From Actinomyces sp. oral taxon 414 (GTDB taxonomy: Bacteria > Actinomycetota > Actinomycetes > Actinomycetales > Actinomycetaceae), in the NCBI RefSeq assembly GCF_001278845.1, contig NZ_CP012590.1:1798001-1862000 (forward strand): DNA of 64,000 nucleotides, in the 5' to 3' direction. This document shows, piece after piece, positions 27,922 to 39,112 of this stretch. The notes beneath the pieces were generated by a model. The model saw only the letters and a list, made by a program, of their open reading frames with translations. It searched no databases and was not told the DNA's origin. A program made the translations under genes and the position numbers. How positions within the stretch are numbered: the stretch's first letter is position 1; each line of letters opens with the position of its first letter.

Positions 27922-28782
27922 TCAGGAGCCGGTGCTCAGACGCAGGGCCCAGGGGTCGGTGACGACCTCGGAGACGTACGCCTCAAGTCTACGTCCCCGC
28001 TCGCTGGCGGCGGCCTCGAGCCGGGCCGCCAGCGGGGGCAGGCCCACCCACTCGGTCGCCCAGTGGGTGCCGCACAGGAGGTGGGGGCGCCCGCCCTCCA
28101 GGTGGTCCGTGGCGGGATGGTGGCGCAGGTCGGCGGTGAGGAAGACGTCGGCGCCGGCCTCGCGCGCGGCCGCCAGCAGCGAATCCCCGGCCCCGCCGGA
28201 GACGGCCACCGTCTTGACGGCGGCGTCCGGGTCCCCGCCGACGAGGAGGCCGGGGGCGGAGTCGGGCAGGGCGGCAGCGACGTCGGCGGCGAGGTCGCGC
28301 AGCCGGGTGGGGCGCTCGAGCTCGCCGATCCGGCCGATACCCTGGGCGGGATCGACGGGGCTCGGGCACAGGGGCCGCGTGCCGAGCAGGCCGACGCGGG
28401 CGGCGAGCGCGTCGGCCACTCCCCCGTGCGCGGCGTCGAGACTGGTGTGGGCGTTGGCCAGCGCAATGCCGGCGCGGATGAGCCGGTGGACGCAGCGGCC
28501 CTTGGGGTCGGTGGCGGCCACGTGGTCGGTGCCGCGCAGGTAGAGGGGGTGGTGGGTGATGACCATGTCGACGCCGCGTCCGATGGCCTCGTTGACGACG
28601 GCGGTCAGCGGGTCGACGGCGAGCAGGACGGTGCGCACGGGTTCGGCCGGGTCGCCGCAGATGAGGCCGTTGGAGTCCCAGTCCTCGGCGAGCTCGGGCG
28701 GGGCGGCCGCCTGGAGGAGGGCGAGGACGTCGGCGACGGTGAGGGGCTCGGTGACGGGTTCGGACCCGTTGGACTGGCTCAT
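27922..28782 (-). CDS. Nif3-like dinuclear metal centre protein
   Basis: A 286-residue Nif3/YbgI (DUF34) protein. Likely metal ligands are in DMVITHHPLYL, IALANAHTSLD and the C-terminal CGTHWATEW. Family members bind two metals and have been linked to GTP cyclohydrolase I-like roles, without a settled function. The ATG at 28782 gives a normal N-terminus (VADVLALLQAAAPPELAEDW). No clear ribosome site precedes it, so leaderless translation is possible. It is co-directional with the zinc-ribbon-family gene. Confidence 0.92.
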   Translation of the reverse strand: MSQSNGSEPVTEPLTVADVLALLQAAAPPELAEDWDSNGLICGDPAEPVRTVLLAVDPLTAVVNEAIGRGVDMVITHHPLYLRGTDHVAATDPKGRCVHRLIRAGIALANAHTSLDAAHGGVADALAARVGLLGTRPLCPSPVDPAQGIGRIGELERPTRLRDLAADVAAALPDSAPGLLVGGDPDAAVKTVAVSGGAGDSLLAAAREAGADVFLTADLRHHPATDHLEGGRPHLLCGTHWATEWVGLPPLAARLEAAASERGRRLEAYVSEVVTDPWALRLSTGS

Positions 28783-28933
28783 GGGGAGCAAGGCTACTGA
28801 ACCGCCGCCGTCCGCAGGCTCGGGGACGCTGCAGTGGCGTAGGCGACGCCCTTGTCGGAGACCACGCATCACTGTTGACCGGGCGCGTTGGGGCAGGGTC
28901 GGCGACCCTCCCCGACGGTGTTCGGACCGGCGA

Positions 28934-29053
28934 TGTCCGAATCTGTTGCAAAGGCCCGGATCTCACCGGGAAGCCGGAGAAGAATCGTTGATATTCCGCG
29001 CTTTCCTTCGCGGCCGGTCTCGGCCCGGGACGCCTTTGCAACAGATTCGGACA
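28934..29053. repeat. 22-bp perfect inverted repeat, 76-bp spacer
   Basis: The 22-base arm beginning TGTCCGAATCTGTTGCAAAG (28934-28955) is perfectly inverted at 29032-29053. No gene is evident in 28783-29632; this and the next element fill most of that gap. A long stable hairpin would form in RNA from either strand. Confidence 0.85.
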
Positions 29054-29189
29054 CGCTTCCACCCGATCCGGTCCCAGGAGCCTCACACGTCCCAACACAT
29101 CCGCATTCCGGCCCCACCGACCCAAACAATAAGCGACAACACCGCTGCCGACAGGGTGTCGCCCCTAATTGCCGCAATTCGGCCGCGGG

Positions 29190-29319
29190 AAAAGGTGGCT
29201 CCCGCATACTTTTAACACCCCGTCCCAGAGCAGCGAGTCGCAGAAATGGCGCAATGACGCCGATTCTGAACCGCCCGGCGCCGTGGAGGACCCTTAAAAG
29301 TATGCGGGAGCCACCTTTT
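29190..29319. repeat. 26-bp perfect inverted repeat, 78-bp spacer
   Basis: The 26-base arm at 29190-29215 (core GGTGGCTCCCGCATACTTTT) is perfectly inverted at 29294-29319. Geometry matches the element at 28934-29053 although the sequence does not. Confidence 0.85.
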
Positions 29320-29632
29320 CGCGCCCTCAGGCGCTCGCGGCCGCTCCCGTGGACGCGCACACGACCGGCAACAGCGCTCCACGGCATCCGGCCCGCACCC
29401 GCGGACTCCCGCATCCGCGCCAACGGCGGCGGCCGGGTGGGACCGGGGACGTAGGCGGCGCCGTCCCGCCCTCCCGACTCGTCGTGCTATCATTCGCCCC
29501 GGCATTCTGCGCCTTGAGACGCCTCACCTGGAAGCCGGAGTCCTTCCGGATCGGGCCGTCCGGCTCGGCGCGCGGGCCGCCGAAGAAACGTGCGCGCCTC
29601 TACGAACAAGCCCCGGACGACAAGGACGACCG

Positions 29633-30964
29633 ATGCGATTCCACCTCCCCGGCTTCGCGGCACGCGCGCAGCGGCGCCACGACGACGATCGGGCCGGCCA
29701 GGCGAGGGAATGCCCGCTCGCCATCGCGTCCGGCGGGGTACTGGCGGCGACGGCCTTCGCGCAGCACTGGGCGTTGCAACTGCCGGCGGTGGTCGCGATG
29801 GCGGCGGCGTTCTGGCTGCTGCGGACGGTACCGGCCCGGCGGGCGTACTCGGTCGGCGTGCTCTTCACACTGGCGTGGCTGGTGCCGACGACGTACTGGT
29901 ACTACAACTTCATGTCGCTCGGCGCGGCGCTCGGGGCGAGCATCGGCTGGGCGCTGCTCATGGCGAACCTGTTCCACCTGGCGGCCCTGCGCGAGAAGCT
30001 CGGAACCCGGCTGGTGTGGCCGCTGTTCGCGATTCTCTGGCTGGCGCTGACCTGGCTGCGGCTGCGCATGCCGGTGACCGAGGACTGGTGGCTGCCGCAC
30101 CTGGGCTACAGCGTGTGGCGCAACAGCGGGCTGGTCTGGCTCGGAGGATTCGGCGGCGAGACGGCGCTGGAGGCGGTGGTGCTGGCGGGCGGCATGGCGG
30201 TGGCGGCCGCGTTCGTGCGCCGGGGCCCGTGGGCGGCGCTGGCGGCGGGCGCGACGGCGATCGCCTCGGTGATCGGGCTGAACGCGATCTCCCAGAGTCT
30301 TCCCGCCAAACCGATCCCCCCGGTGATCGCCGTGCAGGCGATGACCGCGGGCGGAGTCGACGCCCCGGCCACCGAGCAGGACGTGAGCGACCTGATCGAC
30401 ATGACGCGCGAGGCGCTGGGTGGGGACTATGCGCGGTCCACGACCGTCGTGTGGCCGGAGAACTCGATCCCCGAATCCGCCCAGCGGCGCGTGGCCGACG
30501 TCGCCGCGGAGCTGCGCGTCAATATCGCCTATCACACGACGGAGCACGACGGCGAGGGGGTCTACAAGAAGACCGTCGTCGTGGACGGTTCGACGGGCCA
30601 GGCCGTTCTCGCCAACTACAAGCAGCATCTCGCCCCGGACGAGAAGCTGGGGGTGTCGCGCGCCTCGCGCAGCATCGTCGAGCTCGGGGACCGGCGCGTG
30701 ACCGCCTACATCTGCTACGACATGCACTACCCGGACGTCGTCGGCCGCCTGAGCGGCAGCGATGTGGCGTACGTGCCCCTCAATGACGCGGCCTACGGCT
30801 ATGTGCAGAAGCAGTTCCACGCGGCCGATATCGCGCTGCGCGCCGCCCAGGCCGATACCGCCGTCGTAGTCGCCTCCACCAACGGCCCGACGATGATTGT
30901 GAACAGCAACGGCGTGGTGACGCAGTTCCTGAACACCTCCGACGCCGGTCACCTCCGGAACTGA
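29633..30964 (+). CDS. Lnt-like carbon-nitrogen hydrolase (apolipoprotein N-acyltransferase family)
   Basis: A 443-residue protein with about six hydrophobic helices in the first 230 residues and a nitrilase-fold domain after them. The catalytic triad is visible: Glu in VVWPENSIPE, Lys in ANYKQHLAPDEKLG, Cys in AYICYDMHYPD. This layout is that of Lnt, which N-acylates lipoproteins, though overall similarity to classic Lnt looks modest. AAGGACG lies before the ATG. It stands alone between the repeat gap and tRNA-Leu. Confidence 0.8.
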   Translation: MRFHLPGFAARAQRRHDDDRAGQARECPLAIASGGVLAATAFAQHWALQLPAVVAMAAAFWLLRTVPARRAYSVGVLFTLAWLVPTTYWYYNFMSLGAALGASIGWALLMANLFHLAALREKLGTRLVWPLFAILWLALTWLRLRMPVTEDWWLPHLGYSVWRNSGLVWLGGFGGETALEAVVLAGGMAVAAAFVRRGPWAALAAGATAIASVIGLNAISQSLPAKPIPPVIAVQAMTAGGVDAPATEQDVSDLIDMTREALGGDYARSTTVVWPENSIPESAQRRVADVAAELRVNIAYHTTEHDGEGVYKKTVVVDGSTGQAVLANYKQHLAPDEKLGVSRASRSIVELGDRRVTAYICYDMHYPDVVGRLSGSDVAYVPLNDAAYGYVQKQFHAADIALRAAQADTAVVVASTNGPTMIVNSNGVVTQFLNTSDAGHLRN

Positions 30965-31049
30965 CCGGCGGGCCCCGCCCGGTGACTGCGTCGGGGTACA
31001 GCAGGGTGAGCCGGACGAAGAAAGACGGGATCTCCTGTCCGGGATCGCG

Positions 31050-31131
31050 TGCCCCCGGCGGGTCTCGAACCCGCATGCCCTAAGGCGGCGACTTTTAAGG
31101 TCGCTGTGTCTGCCGATTTCACCACGGGGGC
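31050..31131 (-). tRNA. tRNA-Leu (UAA)
   Basis: An 82-base class II tRNA. Acceptor GCCCCCG pairs with CGGGGGC, the anticodon loop is CTTAAAA (UAA) with stem GCGAC/GTCGC, and the T arm is GCGGGTTCGAGACCCGC. The CCA end is not encoded. It borders the mosaic accessory stretch upstream of it. Confidence 0.95.
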
Positions 31132-31476
31132 CTGGCCTCCGGGGTCGCGGGAACACGGCGCTCCCGCGGCGGGCCCCGGGGGCCGATACAACTCTGCACC
31201 CTCGACTCTAACAACTTGCAGGCGCTGCTGGCCTTCAGGGCCAGCGGATCTCAAGCATGGACGACTAGGTGTGGCAAAGGTCACGCGACCGCGTCGACCA
31301 AGCCGACCCCACGGCCCAGGACGTGGCAGATGCGCCCGACCAGCGCATCGTCATCCACGTCCAACACCCAGAACTCCGTCCGCTAACGCCGGGACTGCGC
31401 GGATGCGTCATTGATACCACCTGACACGACGATTGGGGCAAGTCAACATATCCACCGCAACGATAGATCATTTGAT
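31132..31476. other. Gap with a possible decayed gene end
   Basis: No intact gene. On the minus strand 31281-31382 reads as 33 protein-like codons (TEFWVLDVDDDALVGRICHV and on) ending in TGA, with a TAG directly before it. This may be the tail of a dead gene lost when the neighbouring segment arrived. Confidence 0.35.
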
Positions 31477-31698
31477 CTATTTGTGTGGTTTCATCAACTC
31501 CAACACCTCCATCTCCAACTTCTCCGCCATCCTCTCCATGCTTTTCAACGTCAGGTCGCGCTCTCCTCGCTCCACGCCGCCCATGTAGGTGCGGTGGACT
31601 CCCAGCACCTCGGCGAAGACCTCCTGGCTGAGGTCTCTCTCTATGCGGTAGGCACGAAGGTTCCTGCCCACCGTCTTCTGAATATCCCCTACAGCCAC
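31477..31698 (-). CDS. Small XRE-type helix-turn-helix protein
   Basis: A 73-residue HTH_3 protein: RAYRIERDLSQEVFAEVLGV then YMGGVERGERDLTLKSMERM, followed by a short helix ending in KPHK. It is nearly all DNA-binding domain, like phage or element repressors. The start is GTG. The downstream side is a decayed stretch; upstream lies the AT-richer two-gene unit, which it may control. Confidence 0.82.
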   Translation of the reverse strand: MAVGDIQKTVGRNLRAYRIERDLSQEVFAEVLGVHRTYMGGVERGERDLTLKSMERMAEKLEMEVLELMKPHK

Positions 31699-31795
31699 AG
31701 GGCCTAAGCCTTGGACAATGACACTTGCAGGTATACAGACCTATGAGTAGCACGGGTGGCGATCAAGGAACATAGAAGGAGGAGACTAAACCTTC

Positions 31796-31812
31796 CTGGC
31801 GAGAAAGACTCA
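31796..31812 (-). repeat. Single copy of the 17-bp element end
   Basis: CTGGCGAGAAAGACTCA differs by one base from the right end of the element at 14061-14239. It abuts the last codons of the gene at 31810-32457. I found no matching partner end nearby. Confidence 0.5.
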
Positions 31813-32457
31813 GTATTGATAACTAGAACCGGGGAGTTCCTTTCGCCGTCGTTCAGTCCTTTGCATTAATTGTTGATACCACTGGCGCCCTTCGTTTCCG
31901 CAGTTGCCGCCGATATAATCTCGAATTCTGGCTGTATTCTGGTTATGTTGTTCGAGTTCTCCACGAATCAAGTTGATTTCACCGCGCAGATCCGACAAAG
32001 CAGAATAGAGTCCATCGATTGACAGAGTGATGGCGCGGCCACTCTGCGCATGATACACTTTCTTGCCGCCGCGCGAGGAATTCCTTCGCCGAGCATGGTA
32101 CCTTCGACTAGTCTTTAGACTATCAATATGTTTCCTAATTTCTTTTCGAGACGACTTTGCCGACTCAAGAGTTCGATACCAACTGTCGCCAGCCATTCGA
32201 CTATTGTAATGTAGTTGCTTGAGTTCAATGAACGTGACGCGCTCGTAAGTTAACTTTCTTTCGAGAGCAAGTTCAGACTTCTTTATCTCGATCTCGCGGC
32301 GCAATGAATCGAGGTTGTCTCTCTCTCGTATAATCTGTTTCGCAATACGTCGAATTTCTGTTTCCGCATACTGATCCTCTTTGGTAGTTTCAGAGGAAAA
32401 AAAGTAAAAAATCAGCGCCGCGACAAGCAGCACCGCAATGATCAGCGCAATTATCAC
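31810..32457 (-). CDS. Membrane-anchored coiled-coil protein, unknown
   Basis: Not recognised. 215 residues: one N-terminal transmembrane helix (MIIALIIAVLLVAALIFYFF), then charged coiled coil (about 25-115), a basic Arg/Lys-rich stretch (RRYHARRRNSSRGGKK) and another helical part. I prefer the GTG at 32457, which overlaps the upstream stop (GTGA) and has AAGGG at good spacing; a GTG nine bases earlier is also open. Base composition is much AT-richer than the backbone, suggesting acquisition. It forms an operon with the next entry. Confidence 0.7.
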   Translation of the reverse strand: MIIALIIAVLLVAALIFYFFSSETTKEDQYAETEIRRIAKQIIRERDNLDSLRREIEIKKSELALERKLTYERVTFIELKQLHYNSRMAGDSWYRTLESAKSSRKEIRKHIDSLKTSRRYHARRRNSSRGGKKVYHAQSGRAITLSIDGLYSALSDLRGEINLIRGELEQHNQNTARIRDYIGGNCGNEGRQWYQQLMQRTERRRKELPGSSYQY

Positions 32458-32936
32458 AGTTGCCACCCTTCTATCTTGCTCACGTAACCCCCGATGTTCA
32501 AAGCGTCCACGAGTTTAATGAGATCCTGTCGGTCATTCCTCGCAGCCATGATTAGTTGTCCCGACAAAACGGTCATGATACTACCGAACATTTCACGCTC
32601 TTCCGGGGAAGCATCGGGGCTAGCGACGCGCTGCACTGCGTTATTCAGAGCCTGGCGAATACAATGCCTGTCAACCTCAATGGTTTGCGCCTGTTGCTGC
32701 TGGATAATGAAAGTAGAATACACTTCTCTCTGCCGTTGTAATAAGCCTTCGGTAATCGCTTTGCCGCGCGCCGCAATTCTTTTGCGTTCAACTTCAATAC
32801 GATTAATTTCCACAGTGCACATTGCGATTGCAACGACCGCATCCCTTGCCGCCGCAAGTGGATTTAAAGCGTCCGCCACTTGAACCGCTATCGTACCTAA
32901 TGTCACATTACCGTCGAAACTAATAAGATCGCCCAC
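32454..32936 (-). CDS. Unknown helical protein of AT-rich operon
   Basis: Not recognised. 160 residues, mostly helical, no clear transmembrane segment. It has a hydrophobic helix AAARDAVVAIAMCTVEINRI followed by a charged Gln-rich coiled part (QRQREVYSTFIIQQQQAQTI). It starts with GTG behind GGAGG and overlaps the next gene by 4 bases. Composition is AT-richer than the genome. With its partner it looks like a two-protein membrane-linked accessory unit. Confidence 0.7.
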   Translation of the reverse strand: MGDLISFDGNVTLGTIAVQVADALNPLAAARDAVVAIAMCTVEINRIEVERKRIAARGKAITEGLLQRQREVYSTFIIQQQQAQTIEVDRHCIRQALNNAVQRVASPDASPEEREMFGSIMTVLSGQLIMAARNDRQDLIKLVDALNIGGYVSKIEGWQL

Positions 32937-33049
32937 ATCATCCTCCGTTTACGTTCGGGAACGCCTTGATATCTCTTTTAAATAACACAGACAGAAATGT
33001 TTACTTCACCAACGAACTCATCACACACCTACTGCCGCGCACATGTGAA

Positions 33050-33077
33050 TAATATACTCATTTTTTTGGATTTCAAG
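33050..33077 (-). promoter_or_regulatory. Promoter of the AT-rich two-gene operon
   Basis: On the minus strand TTGAAA (33072-33077) and TATTAT (33050-33055) are 16 bases apart, each 5/6 to consensus, giving a leader of about 107 bases before the GTG at 32936. The rest of 32937-33240 is AT-rich and holds no gene I can support. Confidence 0.6.
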
Positions 33078-33240
33078 AGCCTCTCGAGTTTTGTATCATT
33101 TCTGAGACGTTGCGGCGTGTCGCGATCATTTTTGTGCTATAGAAGCCGGTCCGCGGAGAAGGGCTACTGTCGAGCGGGGGCGCCGTCCGTCGGAGCGGTG
33201 ATCGAGTCCCGTAGTCAGTGGCGTCGTTCGTGTTGTGGCG

Positions 33241-34164
33241 TCAGTGCCAGCTGTCCGGTGCTCTGGCGATCTCGATCGTCACGATGCTGCGGTATACGGC
33301 CAACCGGGCGCTCAGGGCGGGGCCGAGGTCGCTGTGGTCCTCGTAGAAGACGGTGCGCATGGGCGCGTCCCTCCCTGTGACGGACACCGCCAGGACGGCC
33401 TCACCCACCTGAACTGCACCGGCGTCGGGCAGTTCCAGAACCAGGCGGTGACGGTGCAGACGCCGACCGCCGTCCTCAACCACGGGGCCGGCGACCCGAT
33501 CCAGATCCACGGCCACCTCCCGCGGCTCCTCGTCGTCCGGGTAGTGCCACACCTGAACCAGTGGGGATCGGACCGGCAGGCCTGCAGTGGTCATCTGATC
33601 GACGATCAGGCTCAGTCGGGAGTCATCACCGCCCAACTCCACACTCAACGTCTCAACGCCCAAACGTCCGGACACCCGGGCGAAGTAGACCAGGTCACGG
33701 GCCAGAGCCGGCATTCCGGCGTCGCTCCAGCGCCTGGCGGTGCGCTGATCGCGCCACTCATCACTCGACAAGGCCTCAGCGGTCAACTGGAGACGATCCA
33801 GCACCGTATCAGCCCCGGCGCACAACGACCACGCCGCAGCTGCCTCGTCGCGCCCCAGACCCTTGTAACGCTCCAGTTCGCGTTGGAACATCAAAAAGGC
33901 GTCCAGCAGGTCATCACCGCCGCACACCCGCCGCAAGACGGCGAACCGACTGAACTTCTGGATGCTCAGTCTCCCGCGGGTCCTGCGCAACGCCAGCAGC
34001 TCGGACAGCACCTGCGCCTCCAGGTCAGCACGCTGCTCGGCGTCCTCCACGTCATCGCCCAGGGGGAAAACGCCCAGCGCCTCGCTTCCCCCAATGGTCT
34101 CGTCCTCACTCACACCCGCATCCTCTCCCACACGGACGGGGACGCGGGTGCACTTTTCTGTCAC
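33241..34164 (-). CDS. Unknown 307-residue protein
   Basis: Not recognised. The first half (about 45-150) is helical with LLALRRTRGRLSIQKFSRFA; the second half is a predicted alpha/beta fold rich in Val/Asp with paired strands near HRHRLVLELPDAG. No catalytic motif or membrane segment is visible. The GTG at 34164 has GGGGTGAG ahead. GC content is typical of the backbone, unlike the AT-rich genes beside it. It is divergent from the small genes at 34328 onward. Confidence 0.65.
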   Translation of the reverse strand: MTEKCTRVPVRVGEDAGVSEDETIGGSEALGVFPLGDDVEDAEQRADLEAQVLSELLALRRTRGRLSIQKFSRFAVLRRVCGGDDLLDAFLMFQRELERYKGLGRDEAAAAWSLCAGADTVLDRLQLTAEALSSDEWRDQRTARRWSDAGMPALARDLVYFARVSGRLGVETLSVELGGDDSRLSLIVDQMTTAGLPVRSPLVQVWHYPDDEEPREVAVDLDRVAGPVVEDGGRRLHRHRLVLELPDAGAVQVGEAVLAVSVTGRDAPMRTVFYEDHSDLGPALSARLAVYRSIVTIEIARAPDSWH

Positions 34165-34327
34165 GACTCACCCCGCCGTCCTCTGGTCCACTATCACCAC
34201 GCGGCCGGCACACCGGCCTCCCGGCCAAGGCCCTCCTCCCACCGTCGCAGGCGGACAGAGGAGGAAACCCGACCGCCAAGACTCACCCGTCCCCGCCAAT
34301 GGGGCGGCACCGAAAGGAACCTCGATC

Positions 34328-34642
34328 ATGTCCACCGGCCTCATCCCCCAGACCCCCGAGCCCGACTCCTACGCCACTGGCCTGGCGTCCTTCGTTCCTT
34401 CCTCCCGGGCGGTGGCCCGCGCCACCCGCCAGCGCACCGACGCCGTCCTCGGCCGGGCCGAGGTGACCCACGCCAGGGACCAGGTCCACGCCGTCCTGGC
34501 CGCCGGAGCCCTGAACAACACCGCCGCCCTGGTCGGCCCGGCCGAGCAGGCCCACCAGATCGCCCCCGCCAGCGACCCCTACTACCAGGCCATCATCCGG
34601 GCCTACGCCCTGAGCACCGCCCAGGACATCGCCGAATTCTAA
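34328..34642 (+). CDS. Small unknown protein (104 aa)
   Basis: Not recognised. Ala/Thr-rich and helical, with no membrane segment or known motif. The ATG at 34328 has AAGGA at good spacing; the frame is open upstream but lies over the oppositely oriented gene. It is followed after about 50-170 bases by further small frames in the same direction, so a small accessory operon is likely. Confidence 0.6.
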   Translation: MSTGLIPQTPEPDSYATGLASFVPSSRAVARATRQRTDAVLGRAEVTHARDQVHAVLAAGALNNTAALVGPAEQAHQIAPASDPYYQAIIRAYALSTAQDIAEF

Positions 34643-34694
34643 AACCTCGCCCACAACCACCAAGGACAGCCGGCCACAGGGGCGAACCACCGGG

Positions 34695-34820
34695 ATGAGC
34701 AGACGAACCACGGACACGACCGCCGCCGAACACCGGCCCAGTGGCCGGACCCGGCCGGAGAAACCACTGGTACGACGCCTACCGCCGACCGCCATCACGA
34801 CAAGGAGCAACCCGCCATGA
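34695..34820 (+). CDS. Possible 41-aa leader ORF
   Basis: An ATG at 34695 opens a 41-codon Arg/Thr/Pro-rich frame whose TGA overlaps the next gene's ATG (ATGA). The coupling is the main support; there is no strong ribosome site, and GC-rich DNA gives such frames by chance. Confidence 0.3.
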   Translation: MSRRTTDTTAAEHRPSGRTRPEKPLVRRLPPTAITTRSNPP

Positions 34821-35122
34821 ACACCGTCACCATCACCATCGTTCTCACCGTCTCGACCGTCGTCAGGGCGCTGGCCCTGCTGGCCGTCCTGATTCTGCTG
34901 CGACGACTGTGGACAAGCACCGGCGGCAAGTCACTGACCCGACCGACCTGGCCAACACGATCATTCGACCGGCCCGCCATCCAATCCCACGCCGCCAAAA
35001 CGCGCCAGGAGCACCAGGGCGCCGCCCACCGCACCACCCGATTCAACTGGCAGCAGGACTACGCCACCCTGCAAGCGATCCACGCCGTATGGGAGGCGAT
35101 GCGACAGCACCAAGACGAGTAA
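34817..35122 (+). CDS. Small single-pass membrane protein (101 aa)
   Basis: Not recognised. One N-terminal transmembrane helix (about 5-30, IVLTVSTVVRALALLAVLIL) followed by RR and a 65-residue polar, His/Gln-rich cytoplasmic tail. AAGGAGC precedes the ATG. It ends just before a hairpin and tRNA-Ile. Confidence 0.6.
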   Translation: MNTVTITIVLTVSTVVRALALLAVLILLRRLWTSTGGKSLTRPTWPTRSFDRPAIQSHAAKTRQEHQGAAHRTTRFNWQQDYATLQAIHAVWEAMRQHQDE

Positions 35123-35147
35123 TAGGCGAGCGGCTGGCGGAGTAAAT

Positions 35148-35196
35148 AGGACCTCCTGGACCTGAGAAAAATCGCTTCCCGGGTTCAGGAGGTCCT
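35148..35196 (+). terminator. Hairpin after the small membrane-protein gene
   Basis: AGGACCTCCTG (35148-35158) pairs perfectly with 35186-35196, and the stem extends inward by about five more pairs including G-T. It lies 26 bases after the stop at 35122 and probably ends that transcript. Confidence 0.6.
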
Positions 35197-35263
35197 GCTC
35201 ATTCCTCATCAGCCGCTGACCCAGACCACAGTCCTCATGACCCGGGTTCATATAAGAACCTCG

Positions 35264-35357
35264 TGGTACCCCCTCCGGGATTCGAACCCGGGACCATGTG
35301 CTTATCAGGCACGGACGAGGTATAAGCTCGCTGCTCTAACCACTGAGCTAAGGGGGC
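35264..35357 (-). tRNA. tRNA-Ile (UAU), class II-like with long variable arm
   Basis: 94 bases with encoded CCA. Acceptor GCCCCCT/AGGGGGT, D arm GCTC/GAGC, anticodon stem GCGAG/CTCGT closing the loop CTTATAC (anticodon UAU), a 23-base variable region with a GTGC/GCAC stem, T arm CCGGGTTCGAATCCCGG and discriminator A. A rival reading takes CTGATAA in the variable region as a GAU loop, but then an 18-base insert has to be ignored. Isoleucine is indicated either way; the long variable arm is unusual. Confidence 0.75.
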
Positions 35358-35444
35358 GGGGAGGGCGTCGCGCACGGCGTCGCCACGGCATGAGACTACC
35401 TCAGAGCGGGCGGTGACGGGACGGGCCCGCGAGGCGGAAGCAGC

Positions 35445-36496
35445 TCAGCCCCCGAACCACGACTCGACGTTGGCCACGATCGCCTTGTCGAAGGCGTCGT
35501 CGGAGTGGTGCTCGGCGATCCAGCGGGCGAAGGAGCCACCCGCGGCCTCGTCCATCTCCCGGCGGCACGCCTCCGGCTCGCGCAGCGCCCGCGTGAGCAT
35601 CGCCGCCGCCTCGTCCAGGTCCCGGTAGATGAACGGGTAGGTCCGCGGCACCAGGGCGCGGGCCCACTCGCGGTCGGGCAGGACGCCGATGACGCCGGCC
35701 CCCAGGGCCTCGACGTAGAGCAGGCCGTAGGACACCTCCTCGGCGGTGGCCAGGAACGCCGTCGTGCGCGCCAGCGCCTCCCAGTAGGACTGGCGGGTCG
35801 CCGTGAGCGGCCCCATCCACACCCAGTCCCGCTGGGAGATGTCCATGGCGGCCTCCGAGACGAGGCTGTCCTCCTGCAGACGCATCTCGACCCTGAGGGG
35901 CACCACCTTGCGCACCTGCTCCAGGACGCGGAAGAACTGCTCGGGGTGCTTGCGGCGGCTGAGGTAGATCGACGGATACAGGACGATCGGCACCTGCGTG
36001 TACACCCGCGGCTGGATGTGGTCCAGGCGGAAGCCCAGGTTCACCCACGACAGCCTGGCCCGCTCGTACAGGCGCTGGGCGGTCCACCTCGACATGAGGT
36101 CGCCGATCTCGTTGGCGGTGCGCTGGGAGTCGGCGAAAGTCGGGAACAGGGCGCAGGACAGCGCCAGGGTCGCCGTGTGCACGTCCGGGGCGGCCGAGGG
36201 CACCGAGCGCCACACGAAGTTCATGATCCGCGGCTCGGCCCCCGGCGAGCCCTGGGACAGGACGCGCCAGATGTGCGGGGAGTCCACCGCCTCCATATTG
36301 ATGACCACGAGGTCCTCGGGGTCGATCATCTCCAGGGGCACGACGTCGAAGTCCTGGCTGCGCCGGGTGGCGGGGCCGATGACCACCGATCCGGGGAAGA
36401 TCCGCAGCAGACGGCGCACCAGCGTGTCACCGGCCTCGTGGCCGGCCACGCGCCCGCCGGACGAGATCTCGACCGAGTCGTACTTGATGGCGATCC

Positions 36497-36500
<4 letters not shown>
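35445..36500 (-). CDS. GT-B-like glycosyltransferase-type protein
   Basis: A 351-residue protein whose C-terminal half has the layout of GT1/GT4 glycosyltransferases: ATAEEVSYGLLYVEALGAGV then a sugar-nucleotide-like region ending DEAAAMLTRALREPE. The N-terminal half (MRIAIKYDSVEISSGGRVAG) is less typical. No donor or acceptor can be read. Its ATG overlaps the stop of hppA by 4 bases (ATGA), so it is translationally coupled to a proton pump, which is an odd pairing. No other envelope-sugar genes are nearby. Confidence 0.7.
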
Positions 36501-38971
<2,471 letters not shown>

Positions 38972-39112
38972 CTGGGTATCGGTCGTGTGGCGTCCGTCAT
39001 GAAACGCGGCAAGTTAACCACAATGAGCGGCCCCGGTCACAATCGGGGCCGGTCGCGGCCTACCCTGTCACCGCGGAGCCTGATAGCAGGCGCCCCGACC
39101 CCAGGAGCACCC

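Noticed and set aside
28888..29454. Plus-strand frame running through the two long inverted repeats
   Set aside because: It depends on the repeat arms, lacks protein-like sequence and has no ribosome site.
31050..35357. Integrative element bounded by tRNA attachment repeats
   Set aside because: No integrase and no duplicated tRNA 3' end could be found, so the patch is reported only as mosaic.
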